Shown piece by piece: positions 1 through 8,813 of a stretch of DNA of 63,393 nt (its first letter is position 1; every line of letters begins with the position of its first letter). The notes under the pieces were generated by a model. The model was not told where the DNA came from, searched no databases, and saw only the letters and a program-made list of their open reading frames with translations. Source of the DNA: Prolixibacteraceae bacterium (GTDB lineage Bacteria; Bacteroidota; Bacteroidia; Bacteroidales; Prolixibacteraceae); assembly GCA_030602265.1 (NCBI GenBank), contig JAUWAB010000016.1:1-63393 (forward strand), read 5' to 3'. The position numbers and the translations under genes are program-made.

Positions 1-1164
1 TTTGCCAGCAAGATCAAACATGTCTGCCTGTGCCACTACGCTGTTCAACTGAACCTGCATCCCTGCTTTTACCGGGTTCGGGTAAAGGATCAAATCCGAT
101 TTTTCAATAGTATTGACCGATGTAGGCACCTTGTAGAAGTAGATATTGTCGAGATAAATGGTTGGCGAACTATCGCCACCATCAAACTTAAGTTGAAAAA
201 CATCAGCCATATTCACATTGGTAAATGCGGTAAGCGGTTTATCATAACTTACCCACTGTCCGGGCGTAATTGGCAGCGCAAAGGCTGTTTCGACCGGCCC
301 CGGGCTGATGCAGAAAACATTTACTGTTGTGGCATCTGCCGTCCACATATCGAGGTGTAGTTTCTCCATGCCCGTAACATCGAGGGCGCTGGCAAACTGA
401 GTCCCCTGGTAGTTGAAATTCGCGTATTTCAAGGTTTGGTTTCCCTGAATTTCAACGGTAGAGACTATCGTAGATTGCCCCCAGCCAGGGTTAAAATCTG
501 TACCGGGCACATTGGTATAAGCATTACTGAATATGGACATCACATCGGCGGCATCGCGCTCCGGAGGTGTTGGGGCCGCTGTTGAAGGGGTGTCAGCCGA
601 AACTTCGGCAGGACTGAACGTGATATTGTCGAAATAAGTCACATTGTCCTGTTTCCTACCCGAAAGATCGAAGTCAGGGAAAATGATTATGCGGCCTAAA
701 GTGCCATTACCTCCGGGTGGGTTGATGTAATCAGAAAAATCGAAGGTAAGTTCCTCCCACTGGTTCACTTTTGTATTGGGAACTTTTAATTCCGGTTGCG
801 CCCATCCGGTTTCTGTGTCGAATTTGATGCCCACATCGCTGATAACCGATTTCCAAACCATGATTTTGACAATACGGTTGTTATTGTTCCACTGAAAGGT
901 GCCCAGGTCAACACCCTGCAGCGATTCTACACCTGCCCAGGGATTTCCGCTTTTCAGGGCGGTGAATTTTGCCACCTTATCTGAAGTGTTAATCCCGCTT
1001 TTATCCGGATTGTCGATAATCCCCAAAGCCGGATTGGTGTCATTCTCAAAAACATTCCATGTCCAGTTGGCTCCAAATCCGTCTGCTTCAAAATTAATGG
1101 GTGACTTTTGAGCAAATCCAACGGATGCGATGAGCATTAATAGAATAAATGTACAGTTTCTCAT
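1..1164 (-). CDS. T9SS-secreted glycan-binding protein, partial (C-terminus beyond left edge)
   Basis: The frame is open from the ATG at 1164 to the window edge (388 codons). Residues 1-19 form a signal peptide (MRNCTFILLMLIASVGFAQ). Two beta-rich modules follow, about residues 22-190 and 205-348, both ending in a DNITF/DNIYFYK-type strand typical of carbohydrate-binding sandwiches. From about residue 354 the motif LILYPNPVKAGMQVQLNS starts a type A T9SS C-terminal sorting domain, which runs off the edge. The second module closely resembles the last module of the lipoprotein at 13468-15327 (shared SPGPVETA, DVxQLKF, IYLDNIYF). No catalytic domain is visible. The gene is last in the visible beta-glucan operon, so surface binding of beta-glucan is inferred. 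No CBM family number is assigned. Confidence is high for secretion, moderate for binding. Confidence 0.85.
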   Translation of the reverse strand, partial: MRNCTFILLMLIASVGFAQKSPINFEADGFGANWTWNVFENDTNPALGIIDNPDKSGINTSDKVAKFTALKSGNPWAGVESLQGVDLGTFQWNNNNRIVKIMVWKSVISDVGIKFDTETGWAQPELKVPNTKVNQWEELTFDFSDYINPPGGNGTLGRIIIFPDFDLSGRKQDNVTYFDNITFSPAEVSADTPSTAAPTPPERDAADVMSIFSNAYTNVPGTDFNPGWGQSTIVSTVEIQGNQTLKYANFNYQGTQFASALDVTGMEKLHLDMWTADATTVNVFCISPGPVETAFALPITPGQWVSYDKPLTAFTNVNMADVFQLKFDGGDSSPTIYLDNIYFYKVPTSVNTIEKSDLILYPNPVKAGMQVQLNSVVAQADMFDLAGK

Positions 1165-1225
1165 GATGAAATTTTTTCAATAAATAATTCGTAAAAACAG
1201 TTTGAACCATAATGCAGCCAGCCAA

Positions 1226-2164
1226 TCAGCCTTTGTTTTCGAACAGACTTTTCACTGCCAGCTTGGGAGTCCTGTCAATATGGAACAGGCCCCAGTGTTT
1301 TTCCGGTTCAAGGGGTTCGGGTGAACCTTTCCATGATTCGTCAAATGCCTCAAAGAAAAAGGTGAGGATGTTTTCTTCGTCCACCCAGTCCATGAGCATT
1401 TCATAGTAGATTTTCTGGTATTCCTGATTCACGTTCTCAGGGTTAATGCCCCGGCCGTTCGAATTGGTTGCCCAGCCGGCTTCGGTAATAACTACCGGAA
1501 TTTTAGGGAATTTATGTTTTACGGAATGGTAATTTTCCCTGGAATAGGCCAAAGCCTCGTTAATGTGTTTGTATTCCCACACCGGATAAGTATGTATGGA
1601 AATAAAGTCGACCTCTTTGGCCAGTTTGTCGAGCTTGTAGAGCCAGGGTACATAATTTTCGCAAAAAGTAACGGGCTGGCGTGCATTCTGCTTCACCATT
1701 TTAACAAATTCAATCACCCTGCACTCTGGGACATAATGGTCGGTCCAGTCGACACAAGCCTCATTTCCCACCGACAGGGAGAAAATAATATCGGGGTATG
1801 CATTAGCCCATTCAATTAATTTTTCAATCTGTTTGCGGTTTTTAATGAGGTTCTTTTTGAGTTGCTTTTCAGAATATACACCCCCTCCCCACGGGCAGTT
1901 GAAGTTGTTCATTTCAGCCTCAATAAAAGCGCCTAACATCACTTTGAAATCGAGTTTTTCATTCCTGATTATCTTCAGAACGGTTTCGGCATGTTGATCG
2001 CAATCGTACAGGCGCAGATATTTCCAATGCTTATGGAGAATCAGCAGATCTTCCTTAACTTCGTCGTAAGCCGGAAAAATCCCGCCGGGTTGCTGTCCTT
2101 CCCTGAATCCTGAATAACAGAGCGCTCGTCCTTTGGTAATATTTAATTTCCGGAATGTATTCAT
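1226..2164 (-). CDS. GH17 family beta-1,3-glucanase-like enzyme, cytoplasmic
   Basis: The 312-residue protein is a single GH17-type TIM barrel. SVGNEA carries the presumed acid/base Glu135, VITEAGWA the nucleophile Glu228, and FFFEAFDESWKG is a typical late-strand motif. The N-terminus (MNTFRKLNITKG) has no signal peptide or lipobox, so the enzyme should act in the cytoplasm, probably on short beta-1,3-gluco-oligosaccharides or as a transglycosylase. It follows a second unsignalled GH17 gene by 39 bp and a GPH symporter, which fits processing of imported oligosaccharides. Family assignment is firm; linkage and mode of action are inferred from family and context. Confidence 0.88.
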   Translation of the reverse strand: MNTFRKLNITKGRALCYSGFREGQQPGGIFPAYDEVKEDLLILHKHWKYLRLYDCDQHAETVLKIIRNEKLDFKVMLGAFIEAEMNNFNCPWGGGVYSEKQLKKNLIKNRKQIEKLIEWANAYPDIIFSLSVGNEACVDWTDHYVPECRVIEFVKMVKQNARQPVTFCENYVPWLYKLDKLAKEVDFISIHTYPVWEYKHINEALAYSRENYHSVKHKFPKIPVVITEAGWATNSNGRGINPENVNQEYQKIYYEMLMDWVDEENILTFFFEAFDESWKGSPEPLEPEKHWGLFHIDRTPKLAVKSLFENKG

Positions 2165-2203
2165 CTGTATATATTGTCTTGTTTTTTGTGGTCAAATGCC
2201 ATT

Positions 2204-3109
2204 TTAAAATTTCAGGTTCCCGTTTTTATCCCAGATTCCCCAATATGCGCCCACTTCACCTTCGGCACTTACTTTCCACGATTCATCGAAAGAGGAGAAA
2301 TAAAAAACTTCAATATTCTCATCCATCGCCCACAGCTGGGTCAATACGAAGTATTTCAGGGCGTTATCATGCGATGGTGCCGCGTTACCCAGGCTTTCTC
2401 CTTTCGACGGCCAGCCGGTTTCGGTAATGATGACCCGTTTCCCTTTTGCGGCCAGGGTAGCCTGCTGGTACATCTGCTGCATATGCTGAAGGGAATAGTT
2501 ATACTCAGTTCCTTCCCAGAAGGGATAACAATTGCATAGAATCACGTCGCAAAGATCTGATATCCGGGGGTTTTCCGTGAATTCGTAGTATGCATCAACA
2601 TAACCGACCGGTATATGAGGAATTTCGCTTTTAACCTTCCTGATGAAATCAAGCAGTTCTTCTTCCGAAAGGTCTTTCCGGTAAAGGACTTCATTCCCAA
2701 CGGCGGCAATATCCACCAAACCCTCATTGGCCAGTTTTATCAGGTTTTCAATCTCCAGTTGGTTTTTCTCCTCATCTTTACCAAGCCAGGCACCAACGAG
2801 TGTTTTCATCCCATAATCTTTGGCCATCCGGGGAATAATTTCGTTCCCTTCGATGCACGAAAATGACCTGATCCAGTTTGTATAGGGCTTCAGCGCAAGA
2901 ATGCGCCGTCTGATTTGTTCTTCACCGATAATATCGCCGGGTTTCTGTCCGTCTTCGTATAAACTGAAGCAGAATCCGTGGATTTTCCCATACAGCAATT
3001 CAATAAACAGGTTTCTGATATCTTCATCAGATGTTTTTTCAAGATACTGGGAGTGTGCGAGTTTCCCCGATGCCTTGAAACTTAAAAATTGATCTGGTCT
3101 GAATGACAT
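2204..3109 (-). CDS. GH17 family enzyme, cytoplasmic, divergent paralogue
   Basis: The 301-residue protein has a GH17 barrel from about residue 40. AVGNEV gives the presumed acid/base Glu140 and IITETGWPS the nucleophile Glu230; the TGWPS form is the classic plant and fungal GH17 signature. A late YFSSFDESWK motif matches the sister genes. There is no signal peptide. The first 40 residues are polar and do not resemble the paralogue downstream. The gene lies 47 bp after a GPH symporter and 39 bp before another GH17 gene in one operon. The role inferred is intracellular cleavage of imported beta-1,3-glucan fragments. Confidence 0.88.
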   Translation of the reverse strand: MSFRPDQFLSFKASGKLAHSQYLEKTSDEDIRNLFIELLYGKIHGFCFSLYEDGQKPGDIIGEEQIRRRILALKPYTNWIRSFSCIEGNEIIPRMAKDYGMKTLVGAWLGKDEEKNQLEIENLIKLANEGLVDIAAVGNEVLYRKDLSEEELLDFIRKVKSEIPHIPVGYVDAYYEFTENPRISDLCDVILCNCYPFWEGTEYNYSLQHMQQMYQQATLAAKGKRVIITETGWPSKGESLGNAAPSHDNALKYFVLTQLWAMDENIEVFYFSSFDESWKVSAEGEVGAYWGIWDKNGNLKF

Positions 3110-3156
3110 ATCTTCGATTATTAAAAATTAATACTCTTTCAAAAAATGAATAAAGG

Positions 3157-4587
3157 TTACAACTCTCCTCTGCGACTTACTAACTCATCTTTAATTTCCC
3201 TGGCTTTTTTCTCCGTAAGGTCGTAGCCCCACATTACCCAAATGGCCAGGGCGGCAGTCAGGGCAGGAACAAAAATATCGGCAAGCCTAAGGTTGGTAAT
3301 GGTGTCAGCGGTTTGCTGAGCAGCAAGCTGGTCGAACCCTACCAGTTTAAGCACCAGGCCACCCAAAACCAAAGCAAGACCCTGGCCCAGTTTTACCATC
3401 CACCAGTAGATGGCGCCAAAGGTGCCTTCTTTGCGGGGCATGCCGTTGTTCAGCTCATCGAGGTCGCAAACATCGGCGGTCATACTCATCATCAGGGTAA
3501 ACAGTCCTCCAATTCCGAAGACCATAAAAGGAATGGGCATAAAAATCAACCATGGGTTTTCAGGGTTGAAACCCCACCATTTGAGAGCATATCCAACAAT
3601 AGAAATCAAGGTAGCGTAGATGAAAGCTTTACGTTTACCCCACTTATTTGCCATCCATGTAATAATGGGAATAACCAGAAAAGCAGTTGACATGGCACTG
3701 ACGGTTGAGAACCAGGCAGGCCATGTGCCGGCAAGGCCATAATCGCCATTAAACATATAAAAAACAATAATGAAATAACTGAATGAGGCCACCATCTGAA
3801 AGCCGTTGAATACCAAAAATGTTGCTCCGCAAAGTCGTACAAACGATACGTTTTTGAAAATCAAAACCATGTTGTGAAGCAAATTTTTAAAGCTTTTATA
3901 AATATTTTTTATCGTGAGATCGTCCCGGTTGGTCAGATTAGTCTGATCAATTTCCTTGCAAAAAAGGGCAGGTAACATACCCAGAACCATACAAATTAAG
4001 CCAACAATAATGGCCAGTCTCCGAACGCCTATGGCCTGTGTTTCGAATAGATCAGGGTTGGCGATGAGTACCCAGAACCAGGGTACTATCATCCAGGCTA
4101 CCTGACCAAGGGTTTGTGAAAAACCCATTAAACGGGTGCGTTCATTGTAATCCGAAGTCATTTCGTAGCCTAATCCGATAAGGGGTGTCGAAAACATGGT
4201 ATTTCCAATCAGATATACCATAGAAAGAATCAGGAAATACCAGAAATTATACATTTGGGAATTTTCGGGATTGAGTTGCCATAACACGGCAAACAGTACC
4301 CCACTGAGAATGGCACCAATAAAAATATAGGGTTTCCTGCGGCCAAACTTTGATTTTGTATTGTCAGTAATATAACCCATAATGGGGTCGGTAATGGCAT
4401 CGAAGAACCGGGGCAAGCCTCCCAGCAGACCTGCCAGGAAAGGGTCCATACCAAATGCCGTCAGCAAAAAGAAAGCGAAAACCCCCAATGCGCCGGGTAA
4501 TAAATTATTGACTAAATGGCCCGCACCGAAAGCTGCCTTTTGTCCCAATGGAACCCTGTCTTTTAGTGGTGTTACATACGTTGACAT
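3157..4587 (-). CDS. GPH-family (MFS) sugar:cation symporter
   Basis: The 476-residue protein is polytopic with about 12 hydrophobic segments. The segment FFDAITDPIMGYITDNTKS matches the family's conserved motif around the second and third helices, followed by KFGRRKPYIF. This is the MelB/GPH branch of the MFS, which moves glycosides with a cation across the inner membrane. It sits between GH30 and two unsignalled GH17 genes, so the likely cargo is short beta-glucan oligosaccharides or gentiobiose-type disaccharides. A second GPH gene occurs 2.9 kb upstream in the same operon, which suggests two size or linkage classes are imported separately. Cargo is inference. Confidence 0.88.
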   Translation of the reverse strand: MSTYVTPLKDRVPLGQKAAFGAGHLVNNLLPGALGVFAFFLLTAFGMDPFLAGLLGGLPRFFDAITDPIMGYITDNTKSKFGRRKPYIFIGAILSGVLFAVLWQLNPENSQMYNFWYFLILSMVYLIGNTMFSTPLIGLGYEMTSDYNERTRLMGFSQTLGQVAWMIVPWFWVLIANPDLFETQAIGVRRLAIIVGLICMVLGMLPALFCKEIDQTNLTNRDDLTIKNIYKSFKNLLHNMVLIFKNVSFVRLCGATFLVFNGFQMVASFSYFIIVFYMFNGDYGLAGTWPAWFSTVSAMSTAFLVIPIITWMANKWGKRKAFIYATLISIVGYALKWWGFNPENPWLIFMPIPFMVFGIGGLFTLMMSMTADVCDLDELNNGMPRKEGTFGAIYWWMVKLGQGLALVLGGLVLKLVGFDQLAAQQTADTITNLRLADIFVPALTAALAIWVMWGYDLTEKKAREIKDELVSRRGEL

Positions 4588-4628
4588 AATTTTATTGGTT
4601 TTAAGTTTTAATTGTTTACGGCATATTG

Positions 4629-6125
4629 TTATGCTTCTGGTATTATAACCGTTTGTATGGCTTTTCCACTGATGGTAAATTCAACCCATTTCCCATTTAG
4701 TGAAAGTTGCACACCTTTCATCTTTTCGTCAGGATTAAAGAGGATTACGGCAATACTGCCATCGGGATTGCCGGCGGCCGTTATCATTACATCTTCATCG
4801 CTGTTTTCAAACCCGATCCTCACAGCTCCCGGCCTGATGTACCTGCTGAAATGCGCAAGTGCGTAGTAAAGAGGTGTATAATATACTTCGTCCTGTTCGG
4901 TATCAACTATTACCGGGGCTATGCACCAGTTTTTGGCCCAGTTGGGACCGCCCTGCCTGTCGAGGACCATGTTCCAGTCAATCCAGCCATCCACCCGATT
5001 GTTCAGGCAACCGATGATGTCGCGCGCATAACGGAATACAGGGACGTATTTGGGGTGTAAATGCCTGGTTTCTGCGGGCGCCCATGTCCAACCCCAGTCG
5101 GTTGCTTCTTCCGACCAGTACCATGCGTCGTCGTTCCACCTGGGTACCTGGGCATCAATACAGGCCTCGGTATTAATCAAGTATTTGCCGGGCGCCTTAT
5201 TGGATGCATACTGCAACGCTTCGGGGAAATAATCAACGGTACTGGCATACCAGTGTACAGCTGTCCCATCAAAAAACTCCCTTGCCTCCGGGTCGCCAAA
5301 CATCACATCCACCCATTTTAATAACTCATGGTCACGGTTCTGGTCAAAACCGAAAATTTTTACGTTATGGCCATCAGATTTAAACCTTGGTCCGAGATGA
5401 TGTTTGACAAAATCAGTCATTTCCCCGGGCGTAAAATGCATGCTTTCCCAGTTGTTGTCGTTCCCCAATGGCTCGTTCTCTACAGTAATGCCCCAAATAT
5501 CAATACCTTCTGCTTTGTATGCATCAATGTATTTTGAAAAGAACAGTGCCCAGGTGTCGTAATATTGAGGCAACAGTTTTCCGCCCCGCCAGTCATTATT
5601 GTCTTTCATCCACGGGGGTGCCGTCCATGGTGAGGAGATCATTTTGAACCCCTCTTTCGAGATGGCCATGGCATCCTTGATCATGGGAATGATGTCATCC
5701 AGATCTACGCGGATGGAAAAATGTTCCAGTCCAATATCGCCTTCCACCGGTGCATAGGAATAATTGCCTAATGAAAAATCGCAGGAGTTTATATGGGTTC
5801 GGGTTAACGAATAGCGCGATCCGGTTTCTCCAAAACAGGCTTCAAGGACTTGTTTTCTTTTTCCGGGGCTTAGCTGGTTGAGCAAATATGCAGAAGCTTC
5901 GGTGAATGAACCACCAAATCCGGTAATGGTCTGGTATTTTTCATCGGGCAGGAGCGCAATTGTTGCTCTTTCTTCAACCGGGGGGAAATCGGTTAATTCA
6001 GTAAGTTTGTTCCCACTTACGGATGTCTCAAATATCCGAACTCCCGTCATCTGTTTTTGATTGCAACTGCTCATCATGTTTAATGAAATTAAGCTGATCA
6101 GGAGATATTTCAAATGTGCCTTCAT
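4629..6125 (-). CDS. GH30 beta-glucanase/beta-glucosidase, lipoprotein
   Basis: The start is placed at the ATG at 6125 (MKAHLKYLL); the frame is open upstream only through a TTG. The protein has 498 residues, with a lipobox ending at Cys21 (LNMMSSC) for outer-membrane anchoring. The GH30 barrel contains GFGGSFTEASA, the acid/base Glu218 in ITVENEP and the nucleophile Glu320 in LINTEAC, followed by a C-terminal beta-sandwich with FNPDEK. Bacterial relatives are mostly exo-beta-1,6-glucanases, glucosylceramidase-like enzymes and beta-glucosidases. In this operon removal of beta-1,6 branches from laminarin-type glucan is the likely role. The preceding GH17 stop lies 8 bp upstream, so translation is probably coupled. 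Confidence 0.87.
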   Translation of the reverse strand: MKAHLKYLLISLISLNMMSSCNQKQMTGVRIFETSVSGNKLTELTDFPPVEERATIALLPDEKYQTITGFGGSFTEASAYLLNQLSPGKRKQVLEACFGETGSRYSLTRTHINSCDFSLGNYSYAPVEGDIGLEHFSIRVDLDDIIPMIKDAMAISKEGFKMISSPWTAPPWMKDNNDWRGGKLLPQYYDTWALFFSKYIDAYKAEGIDIWGITVENEPLGNDNNWESMHFTPGEMTDFVKHHLGPRFKSDGHNVKIFGFDQNRDHELLKWVDVMFGDPEAREFFDGTAVHWYASTVDYFPEALQYASNKAPGKYLINTEACIDAQVPRWNDDAWYWSEEATDWGWTWAPAETRHLHPKYVPVFRYARDIIGCLNNRVDGWIDWNMVLDRQGGPNWAKNWCIAPVIVDTEQDEVYYTPLYYALAHFSRYIRPGAVRIGFENSDEDVMITAAGNPDGSIAVILFNPDEKMKGVQLSLNGKWVEFTISGKAIQTVIIPEA

Positions 6126-6133
6126 CTCATAAA

Positions 6134-7447
6134 TCAAAGGGTGGGTTGATTGATTTGTGCTACAGCCGGAGGAACTTTCACATCCAGCATCATAGAATCC
6201 AGGTTTCCGTTATACGTTTTAGTAATCGGTTTCCCGTCACGGGTCAATCCCTCAAACAGTCCGTCGTCTACCTTGTCCCACAACACATATTTGGCCTGCG
6301 ACTGAAGATTGATGAGGCCGAAATGATTTTCGGAACCTCCCGGATTGGCGGCATCTTTCCATTTTTCATCAAAAGCTTCGAAATAGAAGCAGGTTATGCC
6401 TTCTCTGTCAGTCCATTCACGTATGTGCTTGTAATAGAGCGCCGATTTGTATTCGTCGGTTGCCCTTGCGCCTTCATGCCCGTAATACTCATTTGAAAAG
6501 CTAGCCCACCCGGTTTCGCCGATATGGACGGGCTTATTTATCCCGAGGTTTTGCATGTATTTTACGACGCTTTCGTACTGTGAAATGGCATAATCCCTGG
6601 CCCTGAGCATGGCTGCATCTGTCTTTTCCAGGTCCGGCAGATGTTCTTCGGATTCGGGTACCCACCAGAATTCCGGATTATAGTGGGTGTCGTGCATGGG
6701 ATAGGTATGCATGGAGATGAAATCGACCGCCGCTATTAACCGGTTCAGGTCGTCATTGTGGTACTCGCTGCCCCCGCCGCCCCAGGATGCAAAGTTGTCG
6801 GAGCTGGTAATCCAGAGTGCTTCAGGCAATTCTCCTTTTTTCTTGAGGTCTTGTAAATGGTTCACCCATTTCAGGATGATGCCGGGCTCGACATAGTAAT
6901 CCCAGGCCCAGTGAACCATGGCTTCATTGCCCACGGCAATAATTTTCACCACATCGGGGTACTGCTGCGTCAGTTGAACAGCCCGGGCAATTTCAACTGC
7001 ATTCCGGTCACTTTCCTCATTCCGTATCCGGTCGGGCAATCCGGTCCATGCATTCCTGCAGTCGATCCAGGCGCCCAGCATGACATACATCTCAAATCCG
7101 GGTGTGTCTTGTTTCATTTGCCGAATGGCTTCCAGCAGATTGGCGGCCTCTTCAAGGTGCACATTATAGGTCCGGAGCAGCTTAATCCCCAGGGCCGATA
7201 AAATTTTCAGATCTTCTTTCAGCTGAGGAATGGTGGGCTGAATATCTCTTGTAGCTTCCCGGTAACCTCCGTACGAAATGGCCTGATAAACAGGATTTCC
7301 CAATATTTCGGCAGCGGTTTTGCCAGTATCGGCTGGCCTTTCGTTGCAGGAAACCAAAAACAGCAAAACAATCAAGGACAACAGGAGTGAAAAAAAACTG
7401 CCACAATCACGTAATTTTATATGTACTTTTCCAGAATGCATAACCAT
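6134..7447 (-). CDS. GH17 family beta-1,3-glucanase, lipoprotein
   Basis: This 437-residue protein differs from the other two GH17 products in having an N-terminal hydrophobic segment and lipobox LVSC (Cys34), so it should sit on the outer membrane or in the periplasm. AVGNEAMVHW holds the presumed acid/base Glu175, HIGETGWAS the nucleophile Glu311, and YFEAFDEKWKD is the late motif. An alternative ATG at 7441 would remove two residues. It lies 12 bp after a GPH symporter gene and 8 bp before GH30. The expected action is endo- or exo-cleavage of beta-1,3-glucan before import. The three GH17 genes look like old paralogues rather than recent copies. Confidence 0.87.
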   Translation of the reverse strand: MVMHSGKVHIKLRDCGSFFSLLLSLIVLLFLVSCNERPADTGKTAAEILGNPVYQAISYGGYREATRDIQPTIPQLKEDLKILSALGIKLLRTYNVHLEEAANLLEAIRQMKQDTPGFEMYVMLGAWIDCRNAWTGLPDRIRNEESDRNAVEIARAVQLTQQYPDVVKIIAVGNEAMVHWAWDYYVEPGIILKWVNHLQDLKKKGELPEALWITSSDNFASWGGGGSEYHNDDLNRLIAAVDFISMHTYPMHDTHYNPEFWWVPESEEHLPDLEKTDAAMLRARDYAISQYESVVKYMQNLGINKPVHIGETGWASFSNEYYGHEGARATDEYKSALYYKHIREWTDREGITCFYFEAFDEKWKDAANPGGSENHFGLINLQSQAKYVLWDKVDDGLFEGLTRDGKPITKTYNGNLDSMMLDVKVPPAVAQINQPTL

Positions 7448-7459
7448 TTTACTTTTGTT

Positions 7460-8812
7460 TTATGATTCTTCCCTCCTCTGTTCCAACTCCTTCTGCATTA
7501 TCAGGCAGGTTTTATGGTCGATGGCATAATAGTAAAGCAGAATGGCGCACGACATATACAGTATCCCCGGAAAAACCGAAATCATCAGCTTTATGCCATT
7601 CAGCGAGGTGGCTGTTTGTTCCACGTTGGGGACAAACTTAAATATAGCAAGCATCCAGCCTGCGAGTGCCCCGCCGATTCCCCAGCCGGCTTTCTGGGCA
7701 AAGGTGGCTGCTGAGAATACCAGACCGGTGGCCCGCCGGCCAAACTTCCATTCGGAATAGTCGGCCGTGTCGCCTAACATCGTCCAAAGCAACGGGACTG
7801 CAGGAGCGTAGGTGAATTTGGCAAGGACATTCAGAATGTAAATGGAATAGACATTCTGATTGCCCGGCAGATAAAGCAGGATGAAAAACAAGCCTGAAAG
7901 CAGTGAACTGGCCATATACACATTGCGCTTGCCGAATTTTTTTGCGAGGGATTTTGAAAAGGGGATGCCTATAATGAGGGCAACGGTGCCAATAACGTTA
8001 AACAGTTGCACATTTTGCTCCTGCCCGATGTAGTATTTGAAGTAGTAGGCGATGGAAAGGTTCTGCAGGGCAAACATGATAAACGAAATAATGCCCACAA
8101 AGAACAGAATAACCCACGGCCGGTTCTTGAAGAGATTTTTCAGGTCCTGTTTCAGGTTGTGTTTTTGTCCGACCGGCGGACTGACCCGCTCTTTGGTGGT
8201 TTTAAACGTGATCAGAAACAGAATAAAACTGATGGCCGAGAAAAGTATCAAAGTGTATTGATAACCTTTGGCATTATCGCCTTTCCCGAAGTATGAAGCC
8301 AGATAGAGGGCCGTTCCGGTAACAATAAACTGTCCGGCAAAGGCAAAAATAAACCGGTAGGAATTTAATCCTGCCCGCTCGTATGAATCAGAAGTCATTA
8401 CGGCCCCCAGCGAGGAATAGGGAAGGTTAATGGCCGTAAAAACGGTCATCAGCAGAAGGTAAGTTACGCCGGCATAGATTACTTTTCCGGTTTGGCCGAT
8501 ATCGGGAGTGGAAAAGGCGAGTACGGCAAGGACACTGTAAGGGAGGGCCATCCAGAGCAGGTAAGGCCGGAATTTTCCCCAGCGGGTCTGAGTCCTGTCT
8601 GCAATAATGCCCATCAAAGGATCGCTGAGCATATCCCAGAACCGGGCAATCAGCATGATGGTTCCTGCAGCCGCAGCCGAGATCCCAAAGGTATCGGTGT
8701 AGAAAATCAGAATCCAGAACCCCACCATGTCCCAAACAAAGTGAGAGGCCGTGTCGCCCAGGCCGTATCCGATTTTTTCCTTCAATGATAATTTTGTAAC
8801 GTTTTGGTTCAT
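7460..8812 (-). CDS. GPH-family (MFS) sugar:cation symporter
   Basis: The 450-residue protein has about 12 transmembrane helices and the N-terminal sequence LKEKIGYGLGDTASHFVWDM, typical of GPH transporters. FWDMLSDPLMGIIADRTQTRWGKFRPY is the conserved cytoplasmic-loop region with its Asp and Arg. The start codon lies 1 bp beyond the stop of the phosphorylase gene upstream, so the pair is probably translationally coupled. That pairing implies import of beta-1,3-gluco-oligosaccharides for phosphorolysis. It is a clear paralogue of the transporter at 3157-4587 but distant in sequence. Confidence 0.88.
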   Translation of the reverse strand: MNQNVTKLSLKEKIGYGLGDTASHFVWDMVGFWILIFYTDTFGISAAAAGTIMLIARFWDMLSDPLMGIIADRTQTRWGKFRPYLLWMALPYSVLAVLAFSTPDIGQTGKVIYAGVTYLLLMTVFTAINLPYSSLGAVMTSDSYERAGLNSYRFIFAFAGQFIVTGTALYLASYFGKGDNAKGYQYTLILFSAISFILFLITFKTTKERVSPPVGQKHNLKQDLKNLFKNRPWVILFFVGIISFIMFALQNLSIAYYFKYYIGQEQNVQLFNVIGTVALIIGIPFSKSLAKKFGKRNVYMASSLLSGLFFILLYLPGNQNVYSIYILNVLAKFTYAPAVPLLWTMLGDTADYSEWKFGRRATGLVFSAATFAQKAGWGIGGALAGWMLAIFKFVPNVEQTATSLNGIKLMISVFPGILYMSCAILLYYYAIDHKTCLIMQKELEQRREES

Positions 8813-8813
8813 C

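Noticed and set aside
6126-6137. TTG start for the GH30 gene at 6137
   Set aside because: An ATG at 6125 gives a normal lipoprotein signal and avoids overlap with the GH17 stop.
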